The notes beneath the pieces are model-generated. The model saw nothing but the letters and a program-made list of their open reading frames with translations. It searched no databases and was not told the origin of the DNA. Positions 17,075 to 26,205 of a stretch of 64,000 nucleotides of DNA are shown here, in pieces. The translations under genes and the position numbers were made by a program. The stretch lies in assembly GCF_017876535.1 (NCBI RefSeq), contig NZ_JAGIOF010000001.1, positions 2,666,001 to 2,730,000 on the forward strand, written 5' to 3'. Every line of letters begins with the position of its first letter. Position 1 is the stretch's first letter. This stretch comes from Paeniglutamicibacter kerguelensis. GTDB taxonomy: Bacteria; Actinomycetota; Actinomycetes; Actinomycetales; Micrococcaceae.

Positions 17075-18067
17075 ATGGTCCTCGATGTTGCACACCAGCT
17101 TCCCCCCAGTGATGCGCATGCCGTTTGGGATCCGCAGGGACCTTACTCGCTGCGGTCGACTCTTTCCATCCTGCAGCGCGGCCCGCAGGACCCCACCACC
17201 CGGGTGGGCGCATCCCAGGCCTGGTTGTGTTTCCGCACCACCGAGGGCCCCGTCACCCTGCGCGTCTCCCGCACGGAGGGTCTGCATTCGGAGGTGGTGC
17301 TGCAGGCATGGGGCCCGGGAGCGCAAACTGCCGTGGCCCAGGGCCTGCGGTTGGTCGGCGCCCACGACGACTGGAGCGCCTTTGAAGCTCCTGCCTTCAG
17401 GGAAATCGTGCCGCCCGTTGTCGCACAAACCCGCAGGGTGAACCCCGGGCTGCGCTTCCCCGCGACGGGGCGCATCTTCGACGCGCTGTTCCCCGCCATC
17501 CTCGAGCAAAAGGTAACGGTCATCGAGGCCCACTACGCGTGGAAGTACCTCGCGCTCGCCGTGGGCGAGGTCCCGCCTGCCCCCGCGCCGGCCGGCATGC
17601 GCCTGCCTCCCACCCCAGCTGCGGTCCGTTCGCTGCAACCGTGGCAGTGGCACCAGGCGCGCGTCGATGCCAAGCGGTCTTCCACGGCAGTGCGGGCTGC
17701 CGCCCTTGCTTCGAGCCTGGAACGCTGGGGCGCACTGGCGCTGGGGAGCAAACGCGAGGGTGTCTTGGGGGCCGGGACCATCGACGCCGCGCTGGGCTCG
17801 ATTCCCGGGATTGGCCCTTGGAGCATCGCAGAGGTGCTGCAACGCACGCACGGGGCGCCGGACCACGTTTCCGTCGGCGACTACCACTTGGCGGCCTTCG
17901 TCGGCCAGGTCCTGACCGGGCGCAGGGTTGATGATGCGGGGATGCTCCGGCTGCTGGCGCCCTATGCGGGACACCGGCAGCGCGTGGTCAGGCTTTTGGG
18001 AGCCTCGGGGGTGCGCAAGCAGGCCTTCGGTCCCAGATTGGCGCCGATGGACCACCGGCGCCGCTGA
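17075..18067 (+). CDS. DNA-3-methyladenine glycosylase, HhH-GPD type
   Basis: A 330-residue protein. The helix-hairpin-helix is LGSIPGIGPWSIAEVLQ (about residues 240-256), and the catalytic Asp is in PDHVSVGDYHLAAF. That is the AlkA/OGG1 superfamily, which removes alkylated bases such as 3-methyladenine. Residues 1-130 form the N-terminal barrel part. The start at ATG 17075 has GGGAGG about 8 bases upstream. It is divergent to cbs and has no DNA-repair neighbours. Its substrate cannot be told from the sequence. Confidence 0.85.
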   Translation: MVLDVAHQLPPSDAHAVWDPQGPYSLRSTLSILQRGPQDPTTRVGASQAWLCFRTTEGPVTLRVSRTEGLHSEVVLQAWGPGAQTAVAQGLRLVGAHDDWSAFEAPAFREIVPPVVAQTRRVNPGLRFPATGRIFDALFPAILEQKVTVIEAHYAWKYLALAVGEVPPAPAPAGMRLPPTPAAVRSLQPWQWHQARVDAKRSSTAVRAAALASSLERWGALALGSKREGVLGAGTIDAALGSIPGIGPWSIAEVLQRTHGAPDHVSVGDYHLAAFVGQVLTGRRVDDAGMLRLLAPYAGHRQRVVRLLGASGVRKQAFGPRLAPMDHRRR

Positions 18068-18074
18068 AGCGCAG

Positions 18075-18446
18075 TTACTGAGCTTGTGCTTCCTGCTCGG
18101 CGATCTGTGCGTGAACCTGTTCCATGTCGATGCCCTTGACCGCAACAACCAGGTCGTCGAGCTGCGAGGCATTCAGCGCACCGGGCTGCGAGAAAACGAG
18201 CACCTTGTCGCGGAAGGCCATCAGGGTGGGGATGGAAGTGATGTTTGCGGCACGTGCCAGGCCTTGTTCGGCCTCGGTGTCGACCTTGGCGAATTTTACG
18301 TCCGGGAATTTTGCCGAAACTTGTTCGTAGACAGGGGCAAATTGGCGGCAAGGTCCGCACCATTCAGCCCAGAAATCTACGAAGACAATGTCATTTTCTT
18401 CCAGTGTCGTAGTGAACTCAGCTTCGGTGATATTGATGGTAGCCAT
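18075..18446 (-). CDS. trxA: Thioredoxin
   Basis: A 123-residue cytoplasmic thioredoxin with the active site WCGPC (Cys30 and Cys33), the cis-Pro in TSIPTL and the typical VDFWAEWC strand. It reduces disulfides for reductases and stress repair. The C-terminus is a helical tail beyond the core (AQIAEQEAQAQ), which is a little longer than usual. The start at ATG 18446 has GGAGGT six bases upstream; a longer frame to 18476 lacks such a site. It converges with the glycosylase gene with 7 bases between stops. Confidence 0.95.
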   Translation of the reverse strand: MATINITEAEFTTTLEENDIVFVDFWAEWCGPCRQFAPVYEQVSAKFPDVKFAKVDTEAEQGLARAANITSIPTLMAFRDKVLVFSQPGALNASQLDDLVVAVKGIDMEQVHAQIAEQEAQAQ

Positions 18447-18638
18447 ACCTCCACGGTACCGCTTACAGCCGTTCATGCTTCAGTTATCCCCAATTTGTGG
18501 TCTTGGGCACCACACCGCCGCACCGGCCCATCGGGTGCGCAAGTGGCGCGTATCCACAACCCCGGCGCCGCCGTCCCATTCCCCTTTCCGCGCTTCTATC
18601 CTCAAGGGGAACCCATTGGAAAATGAAGGGAACGGACC

Positions 18639-19052
18639 ATGACACGCTGCACCTTGTTGCTGATCACCACCGGCGAATCCGGGCGCAAGGCACTCTCCGA
18701 GGGAATGCTGCTTGCCGAAAGCTATGTCGACGGGCTGCCCGTGGACCTGGCCATCACCGATTCAATGCCGTTTGCCATTGCGCCTGCGTCCCGGATCCAG
18801 AAGCGCGTTTCATATCCCTCCCCGCTGAACGATCCCAGCGCGGCGGCAACGGCCGTGGGGTCCCTCCAGGCCATCTGGGATGGAAACACGTGGTTGACGC
18901 CGGGTTCCTGCCCTCCGAAGCCGCAGGCTGACAACGGGGCGACCGAATGGCAGTGGGCGCATTACAACGCGGTGTTGCAGGCTCCGGGCGACTCCATGAT
19001 GTTGCTCTGGGATGTATTTGTGGTTCCCATGGGTGAGCGCATGGCGGCTTAG
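18639..19052 (+). CDS. Hypothetical protein, 137 residues
   Basis: I do not recognise this protein. It begins with a hydrophobic segment (MTRCTLLLITTGESGRKALS) that is too polar to be a clear signal peptide, and has Trp-rich stretches (AIWDGNTWLTPGSCPP, EWQWAHYNAV). The coding bias is good and the start is preceded by GGGAAC. It lies divergent to trxA. No partner is evident. Confidence 0.6.
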   Translation: MTRCTLLLITTGESGRKALSEGMLLAESYVDGLPVDLAITDSMPFAIAPASRIQKRVSYPSPLNDPSAAATAVGSLQAIWDGNTWLTPGSCPPKPQADNGATEWQWAHYNAVLQAPGDSMMLLWDVFVVPMGERMAA

Positions 19053-19158
19053 GTCTCCGGCAAATTCCTCAGCCACCTCAAGGTATCGGGTGGGGCACAT
19101 TGGCTACGGGGCGCCAACCGGCGGAAGCCGCTGCAGCAATAAGGGTGAATTTGGGCAT

Positions 19159-19200
19159 GAAAAAAGCTCGAGTCCAAATCTTTCGATTTGGACTCGAGCT
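19159..19200 (-). terminator. Intrinsic terminator of tRNA-Tyr
   Basis: A perfect 16-bp stem (AGCTCGAGTCCAAATC and its complement) with a four-base loop, followed by six Ts on the minus strand, seven bases after the tRNA. Confidence 0.9.
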
Positions 19201-19207
19201 TCATTCG

Positions 19208-19289
19208 TGGCAGATACTGGATTCGAACCAGTGAAGGCGTTGCCAGCTGATTTACAGTCAGCCCCCTTTGGCCGCTCGGGTAATCTGCC
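19208..19289 (-). tRNA. tRNA-Tyr (anticodon GTA)
   Basis: An 82-nt tRNA with a long variable arm. The acceptor stem GGCAGAT pairs with ATCTGCC, the D arm starts ACCCGAGCGGCC, the anticodon loop is CTGTAAA (anticodon GTA), and the T arm is ACTGGTTCGAATCCAGT. CCA is not encoded. Confidence 0.95.
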
Positions 19290-19447
19290 GAATTTGTTCC
19301 CTTCGGAACGAGTAGAAACTCTACATGACTTTTTCCGAAAGATAAAATCGGGTGGCACGTGAGCTGCCCCACACTCAACTTTTGGGCATTTGCGGCACCC
19401 CGGTAGTCTTGTATTCAAAGCCCATTCTCTACTCATAGGAGGCTCCC

Positions 19448-19936
19448 ATGGCGAGCGATTCAACCTTTGATGTTGTCAGCAAGGTCGACAGCCAAGAAGT
19501 GTCCAACGCACTGAACCAGGCCCAGAAGGAAATCGTGCAGCGCTACGATTTCAAGGGCGTCGGCGCAGAGGTCGATTTCAGCGGCGAGAAGATCCTGATG
19601 AAGGCAAACTCCGAGGAACGCGTCAAGGCCGTTCTCGACGTTTTGCAGTCCAAGCTGGTCAAGCGCAACATTTCCCTGAAGTCCTTGGACGCCGGCGAAC
19701 CCTACCCCTCGGGCAAGGAATACCGCATCGAGGCAACCATCGTTGAGGGCATTGCCCAGGATGTTGCAAAGAAAATCAACAAGCTCATCCGCGACGAAGC
19801 GCCCAAGGGTGTGAAGTCCACCATCCAGGGTGACGAACTGCGCGTTTCCTCGAAGTCCCGCGACGACCTGCAGGCCACCATGGCACTGCTGCGGACCTTC
19901 GAAGATGCGGATCTTCAGTTTGTGAACTTCCGCTAA
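19448..19936 (+). CDS. yajQ: YajQ-family nucleotide-binding protein
   Basis: A 162-residue protein of the YajQ family (UPF0234), made of two ferredoxin-like domains. The N-terminus MASDSTFDVVSKVDSQEVSN and the ERYDFKG-type block (IVQRYDFKG, about residues 29-37) are characteristic. Members bind c-di-GMP in some gram-negatives; that has not been shown for actinobacteria, so the role is uncertain. AGGAGG lies 5-8 bases before the ATG. A strong terminator follows 18 bases after the stop, so it is monocistronic. Confidence 0.95.
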   Translation: MASDSTFDVVSKVDSQEVSNALNQAQKEIVQRYDFKGVGAEVDFSGEKILMKANSEERVKAVLDVLQSKLVKRNISLKSLDAGEPYPSGKEYRIEATIVEGIAQDVAKKINKLIRDEAPKGVKSTIQGDELRVSSKSRDDLQATMALLRTFEDADLQFVNFR

Positions 19937-19954
19937 CCCGCCTTTGATAGCGAC

Positions 19955-19994
19955 GATGGGCCCGCCACCTCGGATTCGAGGTGGCGGGCCCATC
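19955..19994 (+). terminator. Terminator of yajQ
   Basis: A perfect 18-bp stem with a four-base loop just past the yajQ stop. It also faces efeB, so it may serve both convergent genes. Confidence 0.85.
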
Positions 19995-20059
19995 TGCATT
20001 CCAGGATTGAGCAGTGCGTGGTCCAGACTGCTACCGCACCGGGAACCGCGGCGCCAAAA

Positions 20060-21355
20060 TCAGGATTCGAACAGTGTTTGGCCCAGGTATCCTCCGGGCT
20101 TGACCCCCGGCGGAACGGCAAAGAGGCCCGATCCGGTGTGCCGCAAGTACTCGAGGGAAAGGACGTCATTCCTGGCCATTGCCGACTGCATGGGGACGTA
20201 GTGCGTCCTCGCATCCACGACAAACGCAATGAAGAACAGCCCTGCGTCCAACTTGCCCAGCCCGTCCGAGCCGTCGGTGTAGTTGAAGCCGCGACGAAGC
20301 ATTTGCACCCCGTTGTTGTGGTTCGGGTGCGCAATCGAAACGTGCGAGTCCACGGCAATCAGCGGTCCCTCGCGGCCCTGCATACCGAAGTCCGGCTCGG
20401 TGAATTCCCCGCCGCCCGAGAGCGGCGCCCCTTCCTTCTTGGTGCGGCCGATGAGGCCTTCCTGCTCGCGCATGGACGTGCGGTCCCAGATTTCGATGTG
20501 CATGCGGATTCGACGCGCAACCATGTAGGTTCCGCCGTTCATCCATGCTTCCGGTCCGCTGGCATCGCTCACCCACACGTGCTGGTTGACCAGGTCGGCG
20601 TTTTCCTGCTTCAGGTTTGCGGTGCCGTCCTTGAAGCCGAAGAGGTTCCGGGGCGTCGCCTGGGTCGTGGAGGTCGATGACGTACGGCCGAAACCGATCT
20701 GGGACCAACGCACGCTCGCCCTGCCAAAGGCGATCCTTGCCAGGTTTCGCACGGCATGCACGGCCACTTGGGGATCGTCGGCGCAGGCCTGGACAATCAG
20801 GTCGCCTCCGCTGCGTCCCTCCTCCAAGGCGTCACCGACGAAGTGAGGCAGATCGATCAGCGCCTCGGGCAGCTTCCCGGCCAGGCCGTAGCGGTCCTTG
20901 CCGTCTTTCTCAAAGAGCGTCCGGCCGAATCCGACCGTCACGGTCAGGTGGCTGGCGCCCAGGTCCAGAGCCTCACCGGTGTCGTCCGGCGGGGCATCGT
21001 AGTTGCCGTCGGTGGCACCTTCCCCGATCTCGCGTCCCTGCGTCAGCGCAGCGATCGCCTCGGTCCAGTCCTTGAGCAGGGAAACCAGGGATTCGCGCGT
21101 GCTTGCCGTGACATCAAACGCAGCGATGTGCATGCGGTCCTGCGCCTCGGTCACGATGCCGGCCTGGTGATCCCCGTAGAAGTCGACGATCGTGCCGGCT
21201 GGCTTGGGGTCCGTGGCCGCGTTGACCGCATTGACGCCCAGGGCGCCAACGGCCAAGCCGATTCCGCCGGCACCGGCAACGCCAAAGAGGCCGCGCCTGC
21301 TGATGCCCCGCGATTTCGGCTTGTCGTCGTTGGCGACGTCCTTGGGTTTGTCCAT
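20060..21355 (-). CDS. efeB: Dyp-type peroxidase of the iron uptake system
   Basis: A 431-residue heme peroxidase with a twin-arginine signal (SRRGLFG, residues 19-25), so it is exported folded. The Dyp signature GFKDGT is at 240-245 and the proximal-His region is VSIAHPNHN. EfeB is thought to help the FTR1 permease, by oxidising ferrous iron or by extracting iron from heme. It follows efeO with a 6-base gap and ends the efeU-efeO-efeB operon. An overlap on the plus strand is only an antisense shadow. Confidence 0.95.
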   Translation of the reverse strand: MDKPKDVANDDKPKSRGISRRGLFGVAGAGGIGLAVGALGVNAVNAATDPKPAGTIVDFYGDHQAGIVTEAQDRMHIAAFDVTASTRESLVSLLKDWTEAIAALTQGREIGEGATDGNYDAPPDDTGEALDLGASHLTVTVGFGRTLFEKDGKDRYGLAGKLPEALIDLPHFVGDALEEGRSGGDLIVQACADDPQVAVHAVRNLARIAFGRASVRWSQIGFGRTSSTSTTQATPRNLFGFKDGTANLKQENADLVNQHVWVSDASGPEAWMNGGTYMVARRIRMHIEIWDRTSMREQEGLIGRTKKEGAPLSGGGEFTEPDFGMQGREGPLIAVDSHVSIAHPNHNNGVQMLRRGFNYTDGSDGLGKLDAGLFFIAFVVDARTHYVPMQSAMARNDVLSLEYLRHTGSGLFAVPPGVKPGGYLGQTLFES

Positions 21356-21361
21356 CGGGTG

Positions 21362-22519
21362 CTACTTCACCACTGCGGCGGTGAGCTTGGACAGCGGCTC
21401 GCCCAGCGCGTCCACGGCCGAGCTGAGCTCCTTGATCTGGGCGGGGGTCAGATCCGTGTAGAGGACATAGCCATCGCCCTTCTTGTACTGGTCCAACAGG
21501 CCCTGCAGCGTGGCGAAGTTGGTTTCCAGGGCCGAATCCAACTCGGCGTCGTTCTCGGTCAGCAACGGGCGCAGGTCCTCGTAGGCGATGCGCGCACCTT
21601 CGACATTTGCCTGGAAGTCCCACAGGTCGGTGTGCGAGAAGAACTCCTCTTCGCCCGTGACCTTGCCGGTGGCAACCTCATCCAGCAATTCCTTGGCGCC
21701 GTTGGCCAGCTTGTCGGGCGTGTAGGTCAGTTCCCGGGTGCGGTTGTTGAGGTCAATGGTGTCGGCAACCATCTTGTCGGCCAGCTTCTGGCGTTCGGCC
21801 TGCGTCATGGCGGTGTAGCCCTTGGGTGCCCACAGGTCCTTTTCGGCCCGGTGCCAACCCGTGAAGGGGTCGCCCTTTTCCAGGTCGGCCTCACGTGCGT
21901 CCAACATGGGGTCGAGGTCGCCGAAGGACTCGGCGACCGGTTCGATGCGTTCCCAGTGCATGCGCACGGCAGGGTAGAGTTCACGGGCCTTGTCGACATC
22001 CCCCGCGGCGAAAGCCTCGGCGAATTCATTGGTGCCCTCGACCAGCTGCTGCGCCTGGTCCTTGACGTAAGCGGAGTACAGGCTCACGGCGGTGGCCTGA
22101 AGCGCTGCGCGGTCGGCGCTGACGGTTTCCCCTTCCGGCGCCTTGGTCACGGCGAAAGCGGCACGAATGCCGTCGCCCACCATGCCCGGCTTGCAAGCGG
22201 TGAAGTACTTTCCCTCCGGCGCAATGACCACGAGGTCACGGCTGAGTCCCGGGCCCACGTTTTCAACTTCGCCGACGATTCGCAGGCCGTCCTCGGCCAA
22301 CAGGTAGAACTCGGTCACCTGGGTGCCTTCGTTCTTGACGGAGAACTTCATGGTTCCGCCCGGCGCGGTGCCGGCGGAGAGCGTGCAGGCATCGGCCGTG
22401 CTGGTGACCTGGATGGCTCCGTCGCCTTCGGCGGACGGGGTGTTGGTTGTGCAACCGGTCAGGGCCAGCGCCGCTACCGAAACGGCCGCGGTGAAGTGAA
22501 GGGGTCGGGCAAGCTTCAT
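21362..22519 (-). CDS. efeO: Iron-uptake lipoprotein
   Basis: A 385-residue lipoprotein. The signal peptide ends in LTGC (Cys23), so the protein is tethered outside the membrane. Residues about 30-130 form the cupredoxin-like domain seen in EfeO, and the rest is the M75 peptidase-like helical domain; the segment MHWERIEPVAESF is typical. It likely binds iron and delivers it to EfeU. It lies 33 bases after efeU and 6 before efeB. AAGGA precedes the ATG. Confidence 0.9.
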   Translation of the reverse strand: MKLARPLHFTAAVSVAALALTGCTTNTPSAEGDGAIQVTSTADACTLSAGTAPGGTMKFSVKNEGTQVTEFYLLAEDGLRIVGEVENVGPGLSRDLVVIAPEGKYFTACKPGMVGDGIRAAFAVTKAPEGETVSADRAALQATAVSLYSAYVKDQAQQLVEGTNEFAEAFAAGDVDKARELYPAVRMHWERIEPVAESFGDLDPMLDAREADLEKGDPFTGWHRAEKDLWAPKGYTAMTQAERQKLADKMVADTIDLNNRTRELTYTPDKLANGAKELLDEVATGKVTGEEEFFSHTDLWDFQANVEGARIAYEDLRPLLTENDAELDSALETNFATLQGLLDQYKKGDGYVLYTDLTPAQIKELSSAVDALGEPLSKLTAAVVK

Positions 22520-22552
22520 GAGGGTTCCTTGGGTGTGAAAGTGGTGTGAAAA

Positions 22553-23398
22553 CTAGACGGTGCGGGCTGCGCCAGATGCGACCCGCGAGGCCTTCTTTGG
22601 CGCAGCGATCCGGCGGAAGAAAATGAACGTCACGGGAACCACGTAGGCAACCCAGACGATTGCCTCGAGCCATGTGGTCGCTGGTGAGAAGTTGAATACG
22701 CCCTTGAGCAGCGTTCCCAGGAAGCTGCCCGGGGCGATGATGTGCGAAACGTCGAAAGCGAGGTTGTGCAGGCCCGGCAGGATTGCCGCCTCCTGAAGGT
22801 CGTGGACGCCGTAGGCCAGGACGCCGCCGGCAACAATGATCAGGGCGGCGCCGGTCCAGGTGAAGAACTTGGAAAGGTTGATCTTCAGGACTCCTCGCTG
22901 CAACAGCCCACCCAGGCCGATGGCTACGATGATGCCCAGTGTCGCGCCCAACAACGGCTGCCAGGTCTCACCCGTGGCACGGGTTGCGGCCCAGAGGAAC
23001 ATTGCTGTTTCCAGGCCCTCGCGGCCCACCGCGAACGCCCCCACCAGGACCAGCCCCCAGGCTGAGCCTTCGGCCACTTGGTCTACTTTCCCGCGAAGGT
23101 CCGCGGCCAGGGTTTTGGATGCACTCGCCATCCAGAAGACCATCCACGTCACGAATCCCACGGCAACGATGGACAGGCTGCCGCCGATCGCTTCCTGGGC
23201 TTCAAAGGTCAGCCCGCGCGGCCCGAAGGTCAGTAGTGCGCCGAACCCCAGGGAAACCGCAACGGCGATGCCGACTCCGGCGAAAATCCGGGGAATAAGC
23301 TCATTCCGTCCGGTCTTTTGCAGGTATGCCAACAGCAGCACAACTACAAGGACAGCTTCGAGCCCTTCGCGCAGGCCGATGAGAAAGTTCGCGGTCAT
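22553..23398 (-). CDS. efeU: FTR1-type iron permease
   Basis: A 281-residue membrane protein with the two signature motifs of the FTR1 family: REGLEAVLVV at 10-19 and REGLETAMFLWA at 126-137. Seven hydrophobic segments are visible. It moves iron across the membrane, driven by EfeB-linked oxidation. Both motifs are intact, unlike the frameshifted efeU of some E. coli K-12 strains. This is the first gene of the efeUOB operon. The C-terminus is a basic, Ala-rich tail. GAAGGT precedes the ATG. Confidence 0.95.
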   Translation of the reverse strand: MTANFLIGLREGLEAVLVVVLLLAYLQKTGRNELIPRIFAGVGIAVAVSLGFGALLTFGPRGLTFEAQEAIGGSLSIVAVGFVTWMVFWMASASKTLAADLRGKVDQVAEGSAWGLVLVGAFAVGREGLETAMFLWAATRATGETWQPLLGATLGIIVAIGLGGLLQRGVLKINLSKFFTWTGAALIIVAGGVLAYGVHDLQEAAILPGLHNLAFDVSHIIAPGSFLGTLLKGVFNFSPATTWLEAIVWVAYVVPVTFIFFRRIAAPKKASRVASGAARTV

Positions 23399-23831
23399 GA
23401 TTTACCTTCGTGGGTTCAGCGTCAACCGGCAGACACCGACACTGCGGCGCCCCACCCATTAGGCGTGACTGGTGCCAATAGGCCACATGCCCATTGCCTA
23501 ATGAGGTTACGCCCTGCTTACTTCAAGCCGCAAACCGAAAGCGACGTAACAAAGTGTGCCGCTCAACCCGCTGAGGCTTCCGCTCACAGCTTTCCGAAGC
23601 TTCACTTGGCGATACGGACCACCGTCCGATCGTGTTCACGATTCGGCATTTCCTTAGATTACGGCTGTTTTGAGCCGGGTTTCCACAGTTTTGAGGCACG
23701 GCAATGGCCGCCGTCCGGCAGTCGGAGAGCCAACTCAGGAACGCGGGCCTGGCCATGAAAAAACTCCCGTTTCCCCAGTAACGGGGAAACGGGAGCGAAA
23801 GGCTGTTTTGCCCGGTGCCACCCTGACTGGG
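23399..23831. other. efeU promoter region and htpX 3' region
   Basis: About 430 bases. The right-hand end near efeU holds its promoter and several AT-rich TAGGC / GCCTA words, but no clear DtxR or Fur box could be defined. The htpX terminator is at 23758-23795. No gene is seen in the rest. Confidence 0.4.
23758..23795 (-). terminator. Terminator of htpX
   Basis: A 13-bp perfect stem (CTCCCGTTTCCCC) with a six-base loop, then six Ts on the minus strand. Confidence 0.9.
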
Positions 23832-24704
23832 CTAGTAGCCCAGCGGGCGGCCAGCCATCTTTTCCAGGCGAGCCACACGGTCGTCCATCGGCGGGTGGGT
23901 GGAGAAAAGCTTCTGGGCTCCCCCGGCAAACGGATTGGCGATCATCAGGTGCGAGGCGTTCACCAGGCGCTGGTCGTCGCTCGGCAACGGGGCGCGCTGA
24001 ACTCCACCCTCGAGCTTGCGCAGGGCCGAGGCCAGCGCCAGCGGGTCGTTGGTCAGCTTGGCCCCGTCCTCGTCGGCGTCGTACTCGCGGGTGCGGCTGA
24101 TCGCCATCTGGATCACGGTGGAAGCCAGCGGGGCCAGCAGTGCCATCGCGATCATGGCCAGCGGGTTGGCGTTGCGGCGGTCCCCGCCGCCAAAGAAGAG
24201 CAGGAACTGGGCCAGCGAGGTGATGACGCCTGCCACCGCTGCGGCCACGGAGGAGGTGAGGATGTCGCGGTTATGGACGTGCATGAGTTCGTGCCCCAGC
24301 ACCCCGCGAAGTTCCCGTTCGTTGAGCAAATGCAGGATGCCCTCGGTGCAGCACACCGCCGCATTCTGCGGGTTGCGGCCCGTGGCAAACGCGTTCGGGG
24401 CGGCCGTGGGCGAGACATAGAGACGGGGCATCGGCTGCTGGGCCGCTGCCGAAAGCTCGCGCACGATCTTGTACATGGCAGGCTGTTCGGCCTCGGTGAC
24501 CGGGTAGGCCTGCATGGAGCGGATGGCGATCTTGTCACTGTTCCAGTAGCCATAGGCCGTGGTGGCCAGGCCGATGAGCGCAAAGATCCAGATGAAACTG
24601 CTGCTTCCGGTCCCCGAAGCCAACAGACCGCCAATGGCCAGCAACAGGGCGAACATGCCACCAAGCAACCCCGCAGTCTTCAGACCGTTGTTGTGATTGT
24701 GCAC
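23832..24704 (-). CDS. htpX: HtpX-family membrane metalloprotease
   Basis: A 290-residue membrane protease. Zinc ligands are in LGHELMHVHNRDI (HEXXH at about residues 138-142), followed by the ENEAD-like region with TREYDADEDGAKL. The catalytic part faces the cytoplasm. HtpX degrades damaged membrane proteins with FtsH. The start is GTG 24704 with GAGGAG about 12 bases upstream. It lies 52 bases downstream of the MFS gene on the same strand, so may be read with it. Confidence 0.92.
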   Translation of the reverse strand: MHNHNNGLKTAGLLGGMFALLLAIGGLLASGTGSSSFIWIFALIGLATTAYGYWNSDKIAIRSMQAYPVTEAEQPAMYKIVRELSAAAQQPMPRLYVSPTAAPNAFATGRNPQNAAVCCTEGILHLLNERELRGVLGHELMHVHNRDILTSSVAAAVAGVITSLAQFLLFFGGGDRRNANPLAMIAMALLAPLASTVIQMAISRTREYDADEDGAKLTNDPLALASALRKLEGGVQRAPLPSDDQRLVNASHLMIANPFAGGAQKLFSTHPPMDDRVARLEKMAGRPLGY

Positions 24705-24756
24705 TGTGGTTTTCTCCTCGAAGAACGGTTCACGGCTTCATGCACCGCTTGTTGTA

Positions 24757-26124
24757 TCAACTGTAGTCAACGTGCCTTGGTGAGTCTTTGTTCCCCGCTG
24801 GGATGTTGCCGGGAGTTTGGGGTGCGGCGGCTCTGGGAATGCTTCGGGGCGTGGGGTGGCGCGAGTCGTAGCGCAGGAATCCGGGCTGTGCACGCATGAG
24901 AAGCGCCGCGGCGAGCACGCAGGCGATCCCGCCAAGGAGCAGCGTTGCGCCCTCGCCGATTCCGCCGGCCACGCCGCCGGAGATCATCTCGCCCAGCCTC
25001 GGGCCGCCGGCGACGACCACGATGAACACGCCCTGCAACCGCCCGCGCAGATGGTCCGGGGTCGCGGTTTGCAGGATGGTGGTGCGGAAGACCGAGGAGA
25101 TCGCGTCGGCAACACCCGCCACGGCCATGCACAGTGCGGCCGGCCACAGCCAGGCGCTGGCCTCCCCGCCGGCAGGGAGCGGCTGGCGCGAAGCCAACAG
25201 CACCACCAATCCGAAGGCCCCGATGCTCACATCCCAGGCCACCACTGACACGAACACCGCAACTCCCTGACGGCGGATGCGTCCCAGCGGGCCCGAGAAC
25301 AGCCCGGCCAGGAATGCCCCCATGGCTGTGGCGGCAAGCAGCAGGCCCATCGTGAGTTCCCCGCCGCCGATCAGCACGGCGCCCACGGCCGGAAGCAGGG
25401 CCCGCGGGGCCGCAAGCACCATGGCCGCCAAGTCAATCAGGAACGTCATGCGGACGTTGGGCTGGGTGCCCAGGAAACGGAATCCCTCGACGACCGACCG
25501 CAGCCCCGCCTGCCCGGCCTTACCGTTGGGCGGCAGTGCCGGGAGCATGTATACGGACCATACGGCGGCGGTGTAGGTCAGCACGTCGATTCCGTAGGTC
25601 CAGCCGAAGCCGATCCGAGCCACCAGGATTCCGCCCAGCAGCGGTCCCACCATCTGCGCGATTCCGAAGGTGACCATGTTCAGCGAGTTCGCGGCAGGCA
25701 GGAGCTTGAGGCCGACGATTGCGGGGATGATTGCGCCGCGGGCCGGCTGGTTGATTCCGCCAGCCGCCGAATGGACGGCCACCAGGCCGTAGAGCACCCA
25801 GACGTTGTCCACGCCGAGCCATGCCTGCGCCGCGATCGCGGCGGTGGCCGCCCACAGGACGAAGGCGGAGGCCAAAGCCACCTTGCGCCGGTCGTGGGCA
25901 TCGGCGATCGAGCCTCCATAGAGCCCCGTCAGCACCAAGGGAACCAGGGCGAAGGCGCCAAGCAGGCCCACGTAGAGGCTTGACTGGGTCAGCTCGTAAA
26001 CCTCCAGGCTGACCGCCACAAGCGTCAACTGCCCGCCTACCGCGGAGAGCGCATTGCCGATCCAGAGCCTCTTGAATGCCGGGCTTTCGCGTAGTGGACT
26101 CAGGTCAGCAAGGATTCGTGGCAC
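24757..26124 (-). CDS. Major facilitator exporter
   Basis: A 455-residue protein with about twelve hydrophobic segments and a long polar tail. The MFS loop between TM2 and TM3 (GGSIADAHDRRKVALASAFV) is present, at about residues 66-88. The shape is like that of the EntS/YfiS group of exporters for siderophores or drugs. It lies divergent to the Fur-family gene and next to htpX. Iron and peroxide genes on both sides suggest iron-related export, but that is context only. Confidence 0.8.
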   Translation of the reverse strand: MPRILADLSPLRESPAFKRLWIGNALSAVGGQLTLVAVSLEVYELTQSSLYVGLLGAFALVPLVLTGLYGGSIADAHDRRKVALASAFVLWAATAAIAAQAWLGVDNVWVLYGLVAVHSAAGGINQPARGAIIPAIVGLKLLPAANSLNMVTFGIAQMVGPLLGGILVARIGFGWTYGIDVLTYTAAVWSVYMLPALPPNGKAGQAGLRSVVEGFRFLGTQPNVRMTFLIDLAAMVLAAPRALLPAVGAVLIGGGELTMGLLLAATAMGAFLAGLFSGPLGRIRRQGVAVFVSVVAWDVSIGAFGLVVLLASRQPLPAGGEASAWLWPAALCMAVAGVADAISSVFRTTILQTATPDHLRGRLQGVFIVVVAGGPRLGEMISGGVAGGIGEGATLLLGGIACVLAAALLMRAQPGFLRYDSRHPTPRSIPRAAAPQTPGNIPAGNKDSPRHVDYS

Positions 26125-26173
26125 CCAACGAGTCTAGCCACGCATGACACGCCACACAGCCCGCTTATCTTGA

Positions 26174-26188
26174 CTTATTCAAAATAAG
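26174..26188 (+). promoter_or_regulatory. Palindromic operator of the Fur-family gene, overlapping its -35
   Basis: Perfect palindrome CTTATT-CAA-AATAAG, overlapping a TTGACT -35-like hexamer (26170-26175) and about 18 bases before the ATG at 26206. The position and AT-rich palindrome fit autoregulation by a peroxide-sensing Fur protein. Confidence 0.65.
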
Positions 26189-26205
26189 CGTGTGGAATAG
26201 TTCAC

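Noticed and set aside
20756..22549. Long plus-strand open frame opposite efeB and efeO
   Set aside because: Two genes in efeUOB are certain here; this is a shadow of their bias.
23399..23520. DtxR or Fur box before efeU
   Set aside because: Only loose TAGGC / GCCTA words are present; no palindrome matches a known box well enough.
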